Positions 53,075 to 62,959 are shown, counted from the first letter of the stretch. The stretch is 64,000 nucleotides of DNA from Thalassotalea sp. 1_MG-2023 (GCF_030546745.1 NZ_JAUOPD010000002.1:186001-250000), one strand, 5' to 3'. Made by a program: numbers and translations. The notes: a model not told the origin generated them from the sequence alone.

Positions 53075-55324
53075 ATGAAGAAGTACATAGTTTTATGGCT
53101 GATGTTAAGCCCACTCGCATTTGGGCAAGAAAAGGTTGTTCTCCAGCTAAAATGGTTTCATCAATTTCAATTTGCTGGTTATTATGCAGCCTTAGAAAAA
53201 GGGTATTATCAAGACGCGGGTTTTGACGTAGAAATAAAAGAAAGAGATATTAATACAAGCGTTATCGAAAATGTATTATCCGGCAAAGCAGATTTTGCTG
53301 TTGGTGATTCATCAATTGTTGCCGCCAAGTTAAAAGGGCAGCCGTTGGTTGTTGCCACTACCATCTTTCAATCTAGCCCGTTAATTTTTATGTCGTTAAA
53401 ATCATCTGGTATTGCTAGTCCTTATGATTTTAATGGTAAAAAAATTATGTTTCAGCGTAATTTAGATGATGCTTCGTTAAATGCATTACTGGAAATGTTT
53501 AACGTTAGCAATTATGAATTTGTCGCTCATACATTCAATAATAATGCGTTACTTAATGGTACGGCAGATGTAATGTCTGCTTACCGCTCAAATCAACCTT
53601 TTATTTATGATGCTAAAGGGATTGATTACAATATTATAGACCCTTCAAGCTACGGTATTGATTTCTACGGCGACCTGCTATTTACCACTGAACAGCGTGT
53701 AAAGCGTGACTTATCTTCAGTTAAGCGTTTTGTGTCAGCAACCCATAAAGGTTGGCTTTATGCATTGAAACATCAACAAGAAATTGCTCAGCTTATCAAA
53801 GATAAGTATCGTGCTAAAAATACGCTGATTAATATTTTAAAGGAAGCCAAAGCAACGGAAGTTCTTATTAAACCTAATATAGTGCCTATTGGCAGTGTGT
53901 TTCCTGCACGATTTTCACGTGCAGCGCAGGTGTATCAAAATTTAAACATGGCACCGGAAGATGGTAGTTTAACTGGATTATTGTTACGTGATTATGAGAC
54001 TAAGCCTTATGAAATAAACTCGCGTATCTTTTATATTGTGCTGTCTTGCGCGCTGTTGTTTGTTGCGTATCTTTTAGTGCAAATGCGCTTTAATAAACGC
54101 TTGAAGCGGATTGTTAATGAACAAACCAAGACACTTGAAAGTAACAATAAACAATTAAAGCAACATGTTGAGCTATTATCTGAACAAAAGCGACGTATTG
54201 AAGTTGCAAAACAAAAAGAAGAAGCGGCGAATAACGCGAAATCACTGTTCTTAGCAAATATGAGCCATGAAATAAGAACACCAATGAATGGCGTTTTAGG
54301 TACTATTCAACTGTTACAAGATATGCCGCAATCTGATGAAGCAAGAGACTTATTAGAAAAAGCGAGTTATTCTTCAGAAATGTTACTAACCATTATTGAT
54401 GATATTTTAGATTTCTCAAAAATAAACGCTCATAAATTAACATTAGAAAAAAAACCGTTTAATTTAGACATATTGCTGGAAGTGCTTTCTATGTCATTAA
54501 CCCCTGTTGCAGAAGAAAAACATATCAAATTTTCTATTATTAAAGGAAGAAACTATCAGCAGGGTTGGTTAGGTGACAGTGTGCGAGTTAAACAAATTTT
54601 ATTAAATTTGAGCTCAAATGCGGTGAAATTCACAAATGTTGGTGAAGTAAACGTATTGGTTGATACTGATAAGCAAGGCGCTTTATTTATTCAAGTACAA
54701 GATAGTGGTATTGGTATGAAACAGGAGGCCATAGATCGTTTATATAACCGTTTCGAGCAAGCCGATAATACCACTACGCGAAAATATGGCGGTACTGGTC
54801 TTGGTATGTCTATATGTAAATCATTAATCGATATGATGAATGGCTCAATTGAGGTAGAAAGTAAGCCACAAAAAGGCACTACCTTTGAAGTAGTATTACC
54901 TATAACTCAAGCTGATGTCACACAACAAAGGTTGAGTACTAAAAAGCTTTCGGCACCTGATTTACGCGGAAAAACGGTTTTATTAGCAGAAGATAACCGT
55001 ATAAATCAGACGATATTTTCGTCAATGATGAAGCCAACCAATGTAGATTTGATTATTACCAATAATGGTCAAGAAGCCATAGATATGCTTGCAAATAAGC
55101 AGGTTGATTTGATTTTTATGGATATACAAATGCCAGTGATGGATGGTTTGCAAGCACAAAAAATTATTAATAAGTTATATCCGAGCATACCCGTTATCGC
55201 ATTAACTGCAAATGTGATGGAAGAAGATATTAAGCAGTATCTAGCACAAGGGTTTGTTTACCATCTTGGCAAACCCATCGATACACAACAATTGTTTCAT
55301 CGCTGTTTGCAATATTTATCATAA
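53075..55324 (+). CDS. Hybrid sensor histidine kinase with NMT1/THI5-like periplasmic domain
   Basis: A 749-residue membrane sensor. A signal peptide (ends FGQ) is followed by an NMT1/THI5-like substrate-binding domain (about 20-310: LQLKWFHQFQFAGYYAALEK ... GKADFAVGDSS), one membrane helix (about 316-336), a coiled-coil, a HisKA domain with His398 in NMSHEIRTPMNG, a HATPase (NLSSNAVKFTN, GGTGLGMSICKS) and a C-terminal receiver with Asp683 in IFMDIQMPVMDG. No HPt domain or output regulator is nearby. NMT1 relatives bind thiamin-precursor pyrimidines or sulfonates, so the ligand is probably a small periplasmic nutrient. Confidence 0.9.
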   Translation: MKKYIVLWLMLSPLAFGQEKVVLQLKWFHQFQFAGYYAALEKGYYQDAGFDVEIKERDINTSVIENVLSGKADFAVGDSSIVAAKLKGQPLVVATTIFQSSPLIFMSLKSSGIASPYDFNGKKIMFQRNLDDASLNALLEMFNVSNYEFVAHTFNNNALLNGTADVMSAYRSNQPFIYDAKGIDYNIIDPSSYGIDFYGDLLFTTEQRVKRDLSSVKRFVSATHKGWLYALKHQQEIAQLIKDKYRAKNTLINILKEAKATEVLIKPNIVPIGSVFPARFSRAAQVYQNLNMAPEDGSLTGLLLRDYETKPYEINSRIFYIVLSCALLFVAYLLVQMRFNKRLKRIVNEQTKTLESNNKQLKQHVELLSEQKRRIEVAKQKEEAANNAKSLFLANMSHEIRTPMNGVLGTIQLLQDMPQSDEARDLLEKASYSSEMLLTIIDDILDFSKINAHKLTLEKKPFNLDILLEVLSMSLTPVAEEKHIKFSIIKGRNYQQGWLGDSVRVKQILLNLSSNAVKFTNVGEVNVLVDTDKQGALFIQVQDSGIGMKQEAIDRLYNRFEQADNTTTRKYGGTGLGMSICKSLIDMMNGSIEVESKPQKGTTFEVVLPITQADVTQQRLSTKKLSAPDLRGKTVLLAEDNRINQTIFSSMMKPTNVDLIITNNGQEAIDMLANKQVDLIFMDIQMPVMDGLQAQKIINKLYPSIPVIALTANVMEEDIKQYLAQGFVYHLGKPIDTQQLFHRCLQYLS

Positions 55325-55677
55325 CGTTAAACGCCATGGAACGTATTCTGTGCCGTGAGGGTAAAATCATCTTAGAACGAGTATTACATCATTATGCTGC
55401 CATTTTCAGGCGTAGCGTATAACAAGATAAACACGATATACGGCATTGTAATGAACACGGAAAAGAAGGTGGTACTCTGTATTTTTATCTCTAAATGCCC
55501 TGTTCATAAAGTGTGGTTAACTATTCAAACGTGACAAGTTGGGCGCTGCCTAAGTCGAAAGTTGAGAACACATCAAGTTAAGATAGCCCCCTAAAAGGAT
55601 TGATTATTTCATTTTAATTAAAGTAACCAAAGGCTTAGGGTAAGGGATCTAAACCTTTGGTTAATGTGTTGCTAGCG
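55325..55677. other. Intergenic region between convergent kinase and TonB receptor
   Basis: About 350 bases without a supported gene. I see no open frame of convincing composition. The right end carries a strong hairpin that is probably the receptor terminator (55624-55663). Confidence 0.5.
55624..55663 (-). terminator. Hairpin after the TonB receptor
   Basis: TAACCAAAGG (55624-55633) pairs with CCTTTGGTTA (55654-55663), with a further TTAG/CTAA pairing after a mismatch. The leftward transcript then has CTTTAATT rather than a clean T run. Confidence 0.55.
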
Positions 55678-58227
55678 TTAAAACTTCACGCTAGCGCCAA
55701 CAAAGTAACGAGCACCATATTCATCAACACTGTGGTAAACGCTATATTCAGGTAAGGTGGTTACACGCGCTTCATTTAAAATATTCACGCCCTCTATAGA
55801 AATATCAACATTATCTGTTACGTGCCAAACAAACGAAGCATCAAGTTGATAATAAGGTTTGTTCGTTGCTAGTGCGCTACTTTCAAAGCTTTGCCACTCA
55901 TCACGTGCGTTGTATGCAATACGAGCGCTAAAGTCTTCGTTTTCGTAGTAGCCTGATACATTAAATGAATTTTGAGAAACTCGATCTAACCGTTCTTTCT
56001 GACCCGCTGGGTTGATTAAAGAACTGTCAGTATAGGTATAATTAAACTGCATACCGAAGCCATTACCAAAATCTTGTTGGTATTGGAATTCAACCCCAGA
56101 AACGTCAGCCGTGCCAACATTACGTGAACGAGTCACTAAACAAGTTTCTGAGCATCCGGCTAAGGATTCTTGCGCGGCAGTTGTGTAGATATAATCACTG
56201 ATATTTTTTTTAAACAGTGTTGCGCCTAATAATGAGGAAGGATCAAAATACCATTCAATGCCTAAATCATATTGATCTGACTTATAAGGCTCTATATCAG
56301 GATTGCCGATTGTTGCAGTACCCATGGTAGGCACCAAACTCGCTGACATTTTCATTTGGTCGTAATCTGGTCGAGCAACACTAGAGCCCGCGGCAAATCG
56401 TACTAATAAATCTTCTGTTACGTCAGCAACGACATTTATACTCGGCAGAATATTGGTGTAAGATTTCTTTCCAGTAGATGGTTTTCCATCTATTTCGCCT
56501 GTTGAGTTCACATCAGTCTCTACAATTCTCACACCGATATTACCGCGAAAACCGTCACCGCTAAAGTTAGCTTTTGCATATGCTGAAAGGATACTTTCAT
56601 CGATTAAAAAAGCTTCGGTTACGCGTAAAGCACCTTGATTATCTTTTGCATACTGCCAAATGTCTTTATTGATCACGGCGAATGACGATAACGTACCGTC
56701 TCTTCCTTCTTTGCTGTGTAAACCAGAGACAATACCACCATTGTAATCAGCTAAGGTTAAACCGTCATTCATTGCGCTAGCAAGTATACCGTCATCGTAA
56801 CGGTCAATGCGTGCTGAAAATTCCTGATCTTGATATTTAATGCCCGATTTAATAGACGTAAAAATACCAAAATCTAGTTCATGAACAACATCAATTTGAT
56901 AGTAATTAATGTCATTATCACGGATATTGTTTAAGTAACTAAATTCATTATGGATCATCATTTGCTCATGATCTAAGGCATAATCTGGGTGAGTTAATTC
57001 AAGCTCTAGTGGCCCAGAAGTATCAAACGTAAACCCTGTTTTTTCACTCTCGGCAATGTTACCCCACCATGTACTTGATTGAAGTCCTCTTGACTTGGCG
57101 GTTGATTGACCAATTACCGCGTTTAATGACCAGCTATCAGTTTGGTATTCAGCGGTTAAATTCAGTACATCCATTTCCATTTCGGGTTTACGTAATACGG
57201 CATTATTGAACAGCGGTACTAACGGCTGAGCACCACCGAAAGGAACCGTTGTCACGCGTGTTGTTACACCTTTATCATTTACAACTGCTGTTGTGCCATC
57301 GTATTGTGACAACAATGCTGGAATTGCAAACATAGCCGTATTGACATGATCATTCTCAAGGGTAAATTTATTATAATCTGCAATTAATTGTAATTGTTCC
57401 GTTGCCTGGTATTGCAAAGTAACCTGTGAACTTTCACGTTTACGTTCTTCGTCAAATAATATGGATGCCATTGCGCCTGGAGCGACAGGAATATTTCCTA
57501 GTGAGTCGGCGGGTTTGGCCAATGGCTCACCAAAAGAGCGGAGTGTTTCGCGGTATACACTTTGATTTTCAACAGAGTGCGCTACTAAAAAACCTAAGTT
57601 TTCATTGTCATTTTTCCAACTGTAAAGCCCTGAACCGTTAGCTGTCCAGTCGCCAGCTGATTTACTATATGCACCTTCTGTCGAAGCGAAAAAAGTATTA
57701 CTTTCAACACTAAGTGGACGCCGTGTTTTTAAATTAATGGTACCACCAAGCGCACCTTCATTAATATCAGCTTCAACTGATTTATACACATCTAAGCCGC
57801 CTATTTGTTCTGCAGATAATAACTCAAAATTAAAGCTACGATTAAAAGGTGCTAAATCAAACCAACCAACCGAAGCTACATTCTGACCATTCAATAACAC
57901 CATACTGTGTTGAGGAGCTGTGCCTCGCACTGTTACGCCATCAACTTCTGAAAAATCACGCGAGACTGTTACACCAGGAATGCGTTGTAATGCGTCACCG
58001 ATATTTTTGTCTGGAAATTTACCAATATCTTCAGCAGAAATTGAATCTATTACCGAATCAGTAAAGCGTTTATTGTTTAATGCCTGAGAAAGACTTCCTC
58101 GAATACCTTTTACTTCGATAACTTCTACTTTTTCTGAGGTAGGTTGTTCTGCATATGCATGTACGCTGTAGCCGGATAGGGCAGCAGTGATTGCTAATGC
58201 AAGGTAACTGGCGACTGGTGTTTTCAT
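55678..58227 (-). CDS. TonB-dependent receptor, Caulobacter (oligosaccharide) type
   Basis: An 849-residue outer-membrane transporter. The signal peptide (ends VHAYA) is followed by the TonB box region EKVEVIEVKGIRGSLSQALN. The plug has the subtype signature SAEDIGKFPDKNIGDALQRIPGV and GGLDVYKSVEADINEGALGG, typical of receptors for plant or algal sugars and chito-oligosaccharides. The barrel ends YFVGASVKF. AAGGA precedes the ATG. It is the last gene of a leftward run with GH3 and an ABC sugar importer, and a 31-bp palindrome lies 52 bases upstream. Confidence 0.92.
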   Translation of the reverse strand: MKTPVASYLALAITAALSGYSVHAYAEQPTSEKVEVIEVKGIRGSLSQALNNKRFTDSVIDSISAEDIGKFPDKNIGDALQRIPGVTVSRDFSEVDGVTVRGTAPQHSMVLLNGQNVASVGWFDLAPFNRSFNFELLSAEQIGGLDVYKSVEADINEGALGGTINLKTRRPLSVESNTFFASTEGAYSKSAGDWTANGSGLYSWKNDNENLGFLVAHSVENQSVYRETLRSFGEPLAKPADSLGNIPVAPGAMASILFDEERKRESSQVTLQYQATEQLQLIADYNKFTLENDHVNTAMFAIPALLSQYDGTTAVVNDKGVTTRVTTVPFGGAQPLVPLFNNAVLRKPEMEMDVLNLTAEYQTDSWSLNAVIGQSTAKSRGLQSSTWWGNIAESEKTGFTFDTSGPLELELTHPDYALDHEQMMIHNEFSYLNNIRDNDINYYQIDVVHELDFGIFTSIKSGIKYQDQEFSARIDRYDDGILASAMNDGLTLADYNGGIVSGLHSKEGRDGTLSSFAVINKDIWQYAKDNQGALRVTEAFLIDESILSAYAKANFSGDGFRGNIGVRIVETDVNSTGEIDGKPSTGKKSYTNILPSINVVADVTEDLLVRFAAGSSVARPDYDQMKMSASLVPTMGTATIGNPDIEPYKSDQYDLGIEWYFDPSSLLGATLFKKNISDYIYTTAAQESLAGCSETCLVTRSRNVGTADVSGVEFQYQQDFGNGFGMQFNYTYTDSSLINPAGQKERLDRVSQNSFNVSGYYENEDFSARIAYNARDEWQSFESSALATNKPYYQLDASFVWHVTDNVDISIEGVNILNEARVTTLPEYSVYHSVDEYGARYFVGASVKF

Positions 58228-58278
58228 CTTGTTATTTCCTTTTAGCTATTGTTTTAGTTATGTATTCGTTTTACTTTT

Positions 58279-58309
58279 AATAATTAGTAAAATAATTATA
58301 CTAATTATT
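58279..58309. promoter_or_regulatory. 31-bp palindromic operator upstream of the TonB receptor
   Basis: Two perfect 11-bp arms, AATAATTAGTA (58279-58289) and TACTAATTATT (58299-58309), flank a 9-base centre. On the minus strand a TATAAT hexamer lies inside it (58295-58300), so binding would block RNA polymerase. It shares length, outer hexamers and GT/AC core positions with the palindrome at 62947. Confidence 0.75.
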
Positions 58310-58320
58310 AATCAATCAAT

Positions 58321-58335
58321 TTGACTAAATGTCAA
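58321..58335. promoter_or_regulatory. Secondary TTGAC/GTCAA inverted repeat
   Basis: TTGAC (58321-58325) and GTCAA (58331-58335) around a 5-base centre. The minus strand reads TTGACA here, a good -35 hexamer. It may be an auxiliary operator or simply part of the receptor promoter. Confidence 0.35.
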
Positions 58336-58363
58336 TCATTAATTTGATTATTTTTTACACTTT

Positions 58364-59959
58364 TTAAATAAGATATTGCGCGAGTGCGCGAGCACTAAGG
58401 GCTCTACTTGAATAACTACATAAATACGTTTGTAAGCTTGGAAAATGCTTCAGTTCATAATCGGAACGACAAGCTATGACAATGAGTCGTTGCTGAAATA
58501 GATTGAGTAAGCCTGCTACTTTTTGTTGTTGTTCATGTGTATCAAAGCTTTCACCGGGGAGAGGGTAATCTTCAGTGGTGATAATAATAGGGTCATCGCT
58601 AGCGAATGCTGAATGACCTTCGTTGAGCTGTTCAAGGGGTACAAGGGTGTAGTTAGCGCCAAGTGTTGTTAGTTCGCTTATCAACGCTTGACGAGCAGGA
58701 ACGGGGTCATTTGGCCCTATGCCTCTTGAGTTAACTAAAGATTCATAACATTGTTCATTCGCGGCAAATGTTAGGTAGAAATGCCGACCATTTAACGGCA
58801 ACCAGTTAGCGTGGTTTCTTAGTAATTTAATGCTTTGGCTGCTTGATTGCTGGGCGATCTCTTGACATTGTTGTTTTGAAAGTTGAGTTTGACTCAATGG
58901 CTGCTGTAGCTTTTGATAGCGCATACACAAGACTTTTGCTAACGCGTGATCAATAACAGATAGGGGTAATATTTGTTGTTCTACGGCATCAATAACCCCT
59001 TGAATAGTTTGTTGCTGTATTTCCTTATAGGGGGTTTCTTGGTTTTCGTAATGTTCTTCACTTAACATGATCAAATGTGCACCCGCGTTCAGTGCTTGCA
59101 CTGCTGCATGCTCTGGTTGATAATTTTTACGCATCGCCCACATATTCATGCTATCGGTAATAATTAAACCATCAAAGCCCATTTGCTCTTTCAATAGCGT
59201 GGTTAGAATCGGGTAGGACAATGTTGCAGGGTTTTCAGCATCAAGTTGTGGATAACAGATATGACTGGTCATGATCATTGCAACGCCTGCATTGATTGCA
59301 TGCGAAAAAGGCAGTAAATCTTGTTGTGTTAGTTCGGTTAGTGACTTGTCAACAGTAGGCAACGATCTATGGCTATCAGTTTTTGTGTCACCATGCCCTG
59401 GAAAATGTTTAGCACAAGCAAGGTTACTTGATTTTTGCACTCCTTTAACTGCTGCCTCTACATGTAAAGCTACGTGCTCTGCTTGTTCGCCAAAGGCACG
59501 CTGACCGATGATAGGATTATCAGGATTAGCGTTGACGTCTGCACAAGGAGAGAGCAACGTATTATAACCAATGGTTTGCATTTGCTCTGCAAATACTTGA
59601 TACATATTTTGTGTTAACTGTGTGTCGTTTGCGATGCCTAACGCTAAGTTTCCGGGGCCTAAATCGGTTTCGTTAGTCAATATACCCCAAGCGCCTTCCT
59701 GATCTACTGCGAGAATCAAGGGGGCATCACATGCACGAAGGCTTGCCTGTGTTTGTAGTGTTTTTGCGAGTGTTGATGCAGCTTGGCTAGTTTTAGCATT
59801 ATCGTCGGTAATATAAAAACCACCAATATGATAATCACGCACAAGACGTTTGGCATAATCAATATCTTCCCCTGCGAAGGCAAGCACAAACAATTGTCCA
59901 ACTTTTTCTGGTAACGATAAGCTCGCAATTAAGGTGTTAACTTTATGTGTGAAATCCAT
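58364..59959 (-). CDS. GH3 glycoside hydrolase, NagZ-like beta-N-acetylhexosaminidase
   Basis: A 531-residue enzyme without a signal peptide, so cytoplasmic. The GH3 barrel contains the acetylhexosaminidase signature KHFPGHGDTKTDSH, with the Asp195/His197 acid-base dyad on the mobile loop, and the nucleophile Asp269 in IITDSMNM. VDQEGA (86-91) binds the sugar. Unlike single-domain NagZ (~340 aa), about 190 further residues form a second alpha/beta domain, as in NagA-type GH3 enzymes. Position after an ABC importer suggests it hydrolyses an imported N-acetylhexosaminide. ATG 59959 has AGGA upstream; GTG 59962 is adjacent. Confidence 0.9.
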   Translation of the reverse strand: MDFTHKVNTLIASLSLPEKVGQLFVLAFAGEDIDYAKRLVRDYHIGGFYITDDNAKTSQAASTLAKTLQTQASLRACDAPLILAVDQEGAWGILTNETDLGPGNLALGIANDTQLTQNMYQVFAEQMQTIGYNTLLSPCADVNANPDNPIIGQRAFGEQAEHVALHVEAAVKGVQKSSNLACAKHFPGHGDTKTDSHRSLPTVDKSLTELTQQDLLPFSHAINAGVAMIMTSHICYPQLDAENPATLSYPILTTLLKEQMGFDGLIITDSMNMWAMRKNYQPEHAAVQALNAGAHLIMLSEEHYENQETPYKEIQQQTIQGVIDAVEQQILPLSVIDHALAKVLCMRYQKLQQPLSQTQLSKQQCQEIAQQSSSQSIKLLRNHANWLPLNGRHFYLTFAANEQCYESLVNSRGIGPNDPVPARQALISELTTLGANYTLVPLEQLNEGHSAFASDDPIIITTEDYPLPGESFDTHEQQQKVAGLLNLFQQRLIVIACRSDYELKHFPSLQTYLCSYSSRALSARALAQYLI

Positions 59960-60038
59960 CACTTTTCCTTGAATAAAAACATGACTTTCCCGACTCGATG
60001 AACACGAGCATAATTTTTAAGGGCTTTTTTTAACGTGT

Positions 60039-60815
60039 TTAAGCGGCGCTAACGCTTGCACCAGTGATTAAACTCACTAACTGCTCTTTACTGACTTCTT
60101 TTACAGAGACATCAGCTATCGAAGTACCTTGATATAAAACGACAGCGCGATCACAAGTTTCACTAACGTGTTGCATATTATGACTTATTAATAGTACCGC
60201 AACGCCTTGACCACTGATGATGTTTATTAATTCATTGACTTGCGCACTTTGTTCTACGCCTAATGCCGCAGTTGGTTCGTCCATTATGACAATATCTGCT
60301 CCCCAATTGACCGCTCGTGCTATGGCAACAGCTTGTCGTTGGCCGCCTGATAGGTTATGAATTTTTTCGGTGTAGCTAGGTATACGACTGTTTAATCGGT
60401 TAAGTGCCTTACGGCCTTTTTGTTCCATTGCTTTGGTATCAAGCCAGCCTAACCAGGAAAGTATCGGATTTTTATGACGTATTTCTCTATTTAAAAAGAG
60501 GTTTTCTGTAATGTTGAATTCAGGCACCATGGCAAGATCTTGAAAAACAGTCTCGATACCGCATGCGCGTGCATCTAAAGGAGAAGTGATAGTAACAGGC
60601 TGTTCATTGACTAATATTTCACCAGAGTCAGGTTGGTGTATGCCAGAGATACATCGTACTAACGTTGACTTACCTGCGCCGTTATCACCAAGTAATCCAA
60701 CAACTTCTCCTTTATTGATGGTGAAAGAAACGTTCTTAAGTGCTTGTACGCCCCCGAAACTTTTACTGATGTTGTTAACTTCTAACGCGACTTGGTCTAA
60801 TGCTGTTCTAACCAT
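60039..60815 (-). CDS. Sugar ABC transporter ATP-binding protein (single domain)
   Basis: A 258-residue ATPase with Walker A GDNGAGKST, Q-loop, signature LSGGQRQAVAIARA and Walker B DIVIMDEPTAALG. It resembles one half of RbsA/MglA-type sugar ATPases, which are normally two fused ABC domains. Here only one is present, as in the FrcA/XylG-like subgroup. I place the start at ATG 60815, inside the last codons of the permease, with GGAG upstream. The 8-base overlap indicates translational coupling. Confidence 0.9.
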   Translation of the reverse strand: MVRTALDQVALEVNNISKSFGGVQALKNVSFTINKGEVVGLLGDNGAGKSTLVRCISGIHQPDSGEILVNEQPVTITSPLDARACGIETVFQDLAMVPEFNITENLFLNREIRHKNPILSWLGWLDTKAMEQKGRKALNRLNSRIPSYTEKIHNLSGGQRQAVAIARAVNWGADIVIMDEPTAALGVEQSAQVNELINIISGQGVAVLLISHNMQHVSETCDRAVVLYQGTSIADVSVKEVSKEQLVSLITGASVSAA

Positions 60816-61776
60816 TTTTAAGCTCCTTAATACCAATAGCAACGGCGATAATTAAGATAATACCTCGGGCGATCATTTGCTCATTGGTGGAAAACCCCGA
60901 TAGAATTAGCCCGTTGTTGATCATCCCCATGAGTAATGAACCTAAAATGGCTCCAATAATACTGGCCCTGCCGCCAAATAAACTGGTACCTCCAATAGCA
61001 ACTGCTGCAATCACTGTCAGTAAATCTGCTTCGCCAAGCGTATATCTTGCACCGTGTAATCTTCCTGCGTAAAGCAAACCTGCTAACGCTGCTGCACTTG
61101 AAGAGATCACTAATGCTGTAAGTCTCACCCTAACAACGTTTATCCCCATGGCTCGTGCCGCTTTTGGACTTCCTCCAGCCGCTAATAAGTGACGACCAAA
61201 GGCTAAGTTGTTTAAAACCACAAAGGCAACTAATGCTATTGCTAGGGTCCATATTAGTAATACTGGTATGCCCCACACTTCGCCAGCACCAAAAAAGAAC
61301 GTAAAATCTTGGTTAATGATAGGCACTGATTCTAAATTGGTTAATTGTCGAGCAAGTCCGGTAACGACACCCATGGTACCTAGTGTGATCAGCAGTGAAG
61401 ATACCTGTAAACGCTCTATTAACAAGCCATTAATTAAACCAATCGTTATACCAACTAATAAAGCTCCAGCTATCGCCAAAGGAATGCCGGTGTGTTGAAG
61501 TAACAGCGCACCAACTAACGCTGATAGGGCGACAACCGAGCCAATAGATAAGTCTATGTGACCAACAGCAAGAGCAAAAGTTAATCCGATTGCCATTATC
61601 GTTACTGGTGCGGTTTGCCGAATGATGTTCATGAAGTTATTGACGCTTAAAAATGCAGTGTCATGTAAGGCAACGGCAAAAATTAATAAAACAGCAAAGA
61701 AAATATAATAGATAAAGGCTTCGCGCTTTAATGCTAGTTGCTTAAAATTAAGTCGTTGAGATTGAGTAATAATCAC
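60808..61776 (-). CDS. Sugar ABC transporter permease (RbsC/FrcC-like)
   Basis: A 322-residue inner-membrane protein of the BPD_transp_2 family with about ten hydrophobic segments. The cluster GHIDLSIGSVVALSALVGA and the EAA-type region AVAIGGTSLFGGRASIIGAILG are typical of ribose/fructose/xylose permeases. The start is GTG at 61776, eight bases after AGGA. A single permease probably forms a homodimer. Confidence 0.92.
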   Translation of the reverse strand: MIITQSQRLNFKQLALKREAFIYYIFFAVLLIFAVALHDTAFLSVNNFMNIIRQTAPVTIMAIGLTFALAVGHIDLSIGSVVALSALVGALLLQHTGIPLAIAGALLVGITIGLINGLLIERLQVSSLLITLGTMGVVTGLARQLTNLESVPIINQDFTFFFGAGEVWGIPVLLIWTLAIALVAFVVLNNLAFGRHLLAAGGSPKAARAMGINVVRVRLTALVISSSAAALAGLLYAGRLHGARYTLGEADLLTVIAAVAIGGTSLFGGRASIIGAILGSLLMGMINNGLILSGFSTNEQMIARGIILIIAVAIGIKELKNG

Positions 61777-61789
61777 GATGCATTCCTTA

Positions 61790-62875
61790 TTATTGTGCTA
61801 ATGCACGCGTTAATGTATTCGGTAATGGTTGACTAAAAGCACGTTGCCAAATGTCAGCGATATTTGCTTTTGTCACTTTATCAAACGGTACAAGTGTGTA
61901 TGGCGCAGCTTTTTGCCCCAAGTGAGCGAGTGCGCCAAGTTTTGCCATTGTGGCACCGATAGTAAACGGTCGATCAGAAACAACACCGTGCATATTGCCT
62001 GACATTGCCATGTCAACAAGGTTGCTAACCCCTAAATCATGACTGATTACTTTTACATCTCTACGACCTTGTGATCGAAGCGCTTCAATTACGCCTTCTG
62101 CGGGTGTATCCCATGAAACATAAATCGCCTTTAAATTAGGATGTTGAAGCAAAAGTGCTGCTGCGATATTAGATGTTTCGTGTTCGCTGACGAATCCTTT
62201 TTCAGCAATTATTGTTAAGTTTGGAAATTTAGCTAACTCTTGCTTAAACGCACGATCACGATTGTTGGTAATAAAATAATTTGCATCATGATAGATCATC
62301 GCTATTTCACCATGACTTTGTGTTGCTGTGGCCATCAATTCAGCAGCAGCTTTACCCATACCAACCATGTCATCGGTAACAATACCAACGTAATCTTCAC
62401 CTAACACAAAATCAGGAACAGGATTGCTTAAGAGAACTAATTTCGTATTCCCCGCAACTAGTTTTTGATAGCTGGTTTTTGCACTCACGCCATCTATTGC
62501 GAGCGATAAAACTATATCAGGCTCAAGGGCGCTAACATTTTCTATGTCTGCTACTTGCTTGGCAGGATCAAGCTGTGCATCCGTTACGGCGAGTACTTTA
62601 ATACCAAGTTTTTCAAAGGTTTTTTTTGCACCAGCTGTCACAGCGTTTACCCAAGGGCTAGAGCCATGCCAAACCAAAGCTGCAGTCAGTGACTTGTTCT
62701 TTAACGCCGTTATTTGCGCTGATGTCATGGTGACATTTTTAGATGGTTGAGTATGTTCAAGTACTTGAATATTGTTGCTATATCCAGGTAAAGCAAGTGC
62801 CGTGCTTATTATCACAAGTGCCTTAGTCGTAATTGATGACATACGGGAATAATGATACCACTTCGCTATTTTCAC
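61790..62875 (-). CDS. Sugar ABC transporter periplasmic binding protein (RbsB/type I)
   Basis: A 361-residue substrate-binding protein of the peripheral sugar-binding family. A signal peptide lies after a long basic N-region (hydrophobic ALVIISTALALPGYS, about 19-33). The two-lobed fold shows LVWHGSSPWVNAVTAGAKKTFEKLG, DIENVSALEPDIVLSLAIDG, IAMIYHDANYFITNNRDRAFKQEL and YVSWDTPAEGVIEALRSQGR. GTG start at 62875 with GGAG eight bases upstream. It is the first gene of the leftward operon. A TTGACA/TAATAT promoter and palindromic operator lie just upstream. Confidence 0.92.
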   Translation of the reverse strand: MKIAKWYHYSRMSSITTKALVIISTALALPGYSNNIQVLEHTQPSKNVTMTSAQITALKNKSLTAALVWHGSSPWVNAVTAGAKKTFEKLGIKVLAVTDAQLDPAKQVADIENVSALEPDIVLSLAIDGVSAKTSYQKLVAGNTKLVLLSNPVPDFVLGEDYVGIVTDDMVGMGKAAAELMATATQSHGEIAMIYHDANYFITNNRDRAFKQELAKFPNLTIIAEKGFVSEHETSNIAAALLLQHPNLKAIYVSWDTPAEGVIEALRSQGRRDVKVISHDLGVSNLVDMAMSGNMHGVVSDRPFTIGATMAKLGALAHLGQKAAPYTLVPFDKVTKANIADIWQRAFSQPLPNTLTRALAQ

Positions 62876-62931
62876 AGCGTATTCTCCTTAAAACCATTCA
62901 AAAGCTGGTCATTTATTATTAATTGGTTAAC

Positions 62932-62959
62932 ATATTAGGGTTGAAAAATAATATGTCAA
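62932..62959 (-). promoter_or_regulatory. Promoter of the sugar ABC operon
   Basis: On the minus strand TTGACA (62954-62959) and TAATAT (62932-62937) are 16 bases apart. The -35 box lies inside the left arm of the palindrome at 62947, so repressor binding would directly exclude RNA polymerase. Confidence 0.7.
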
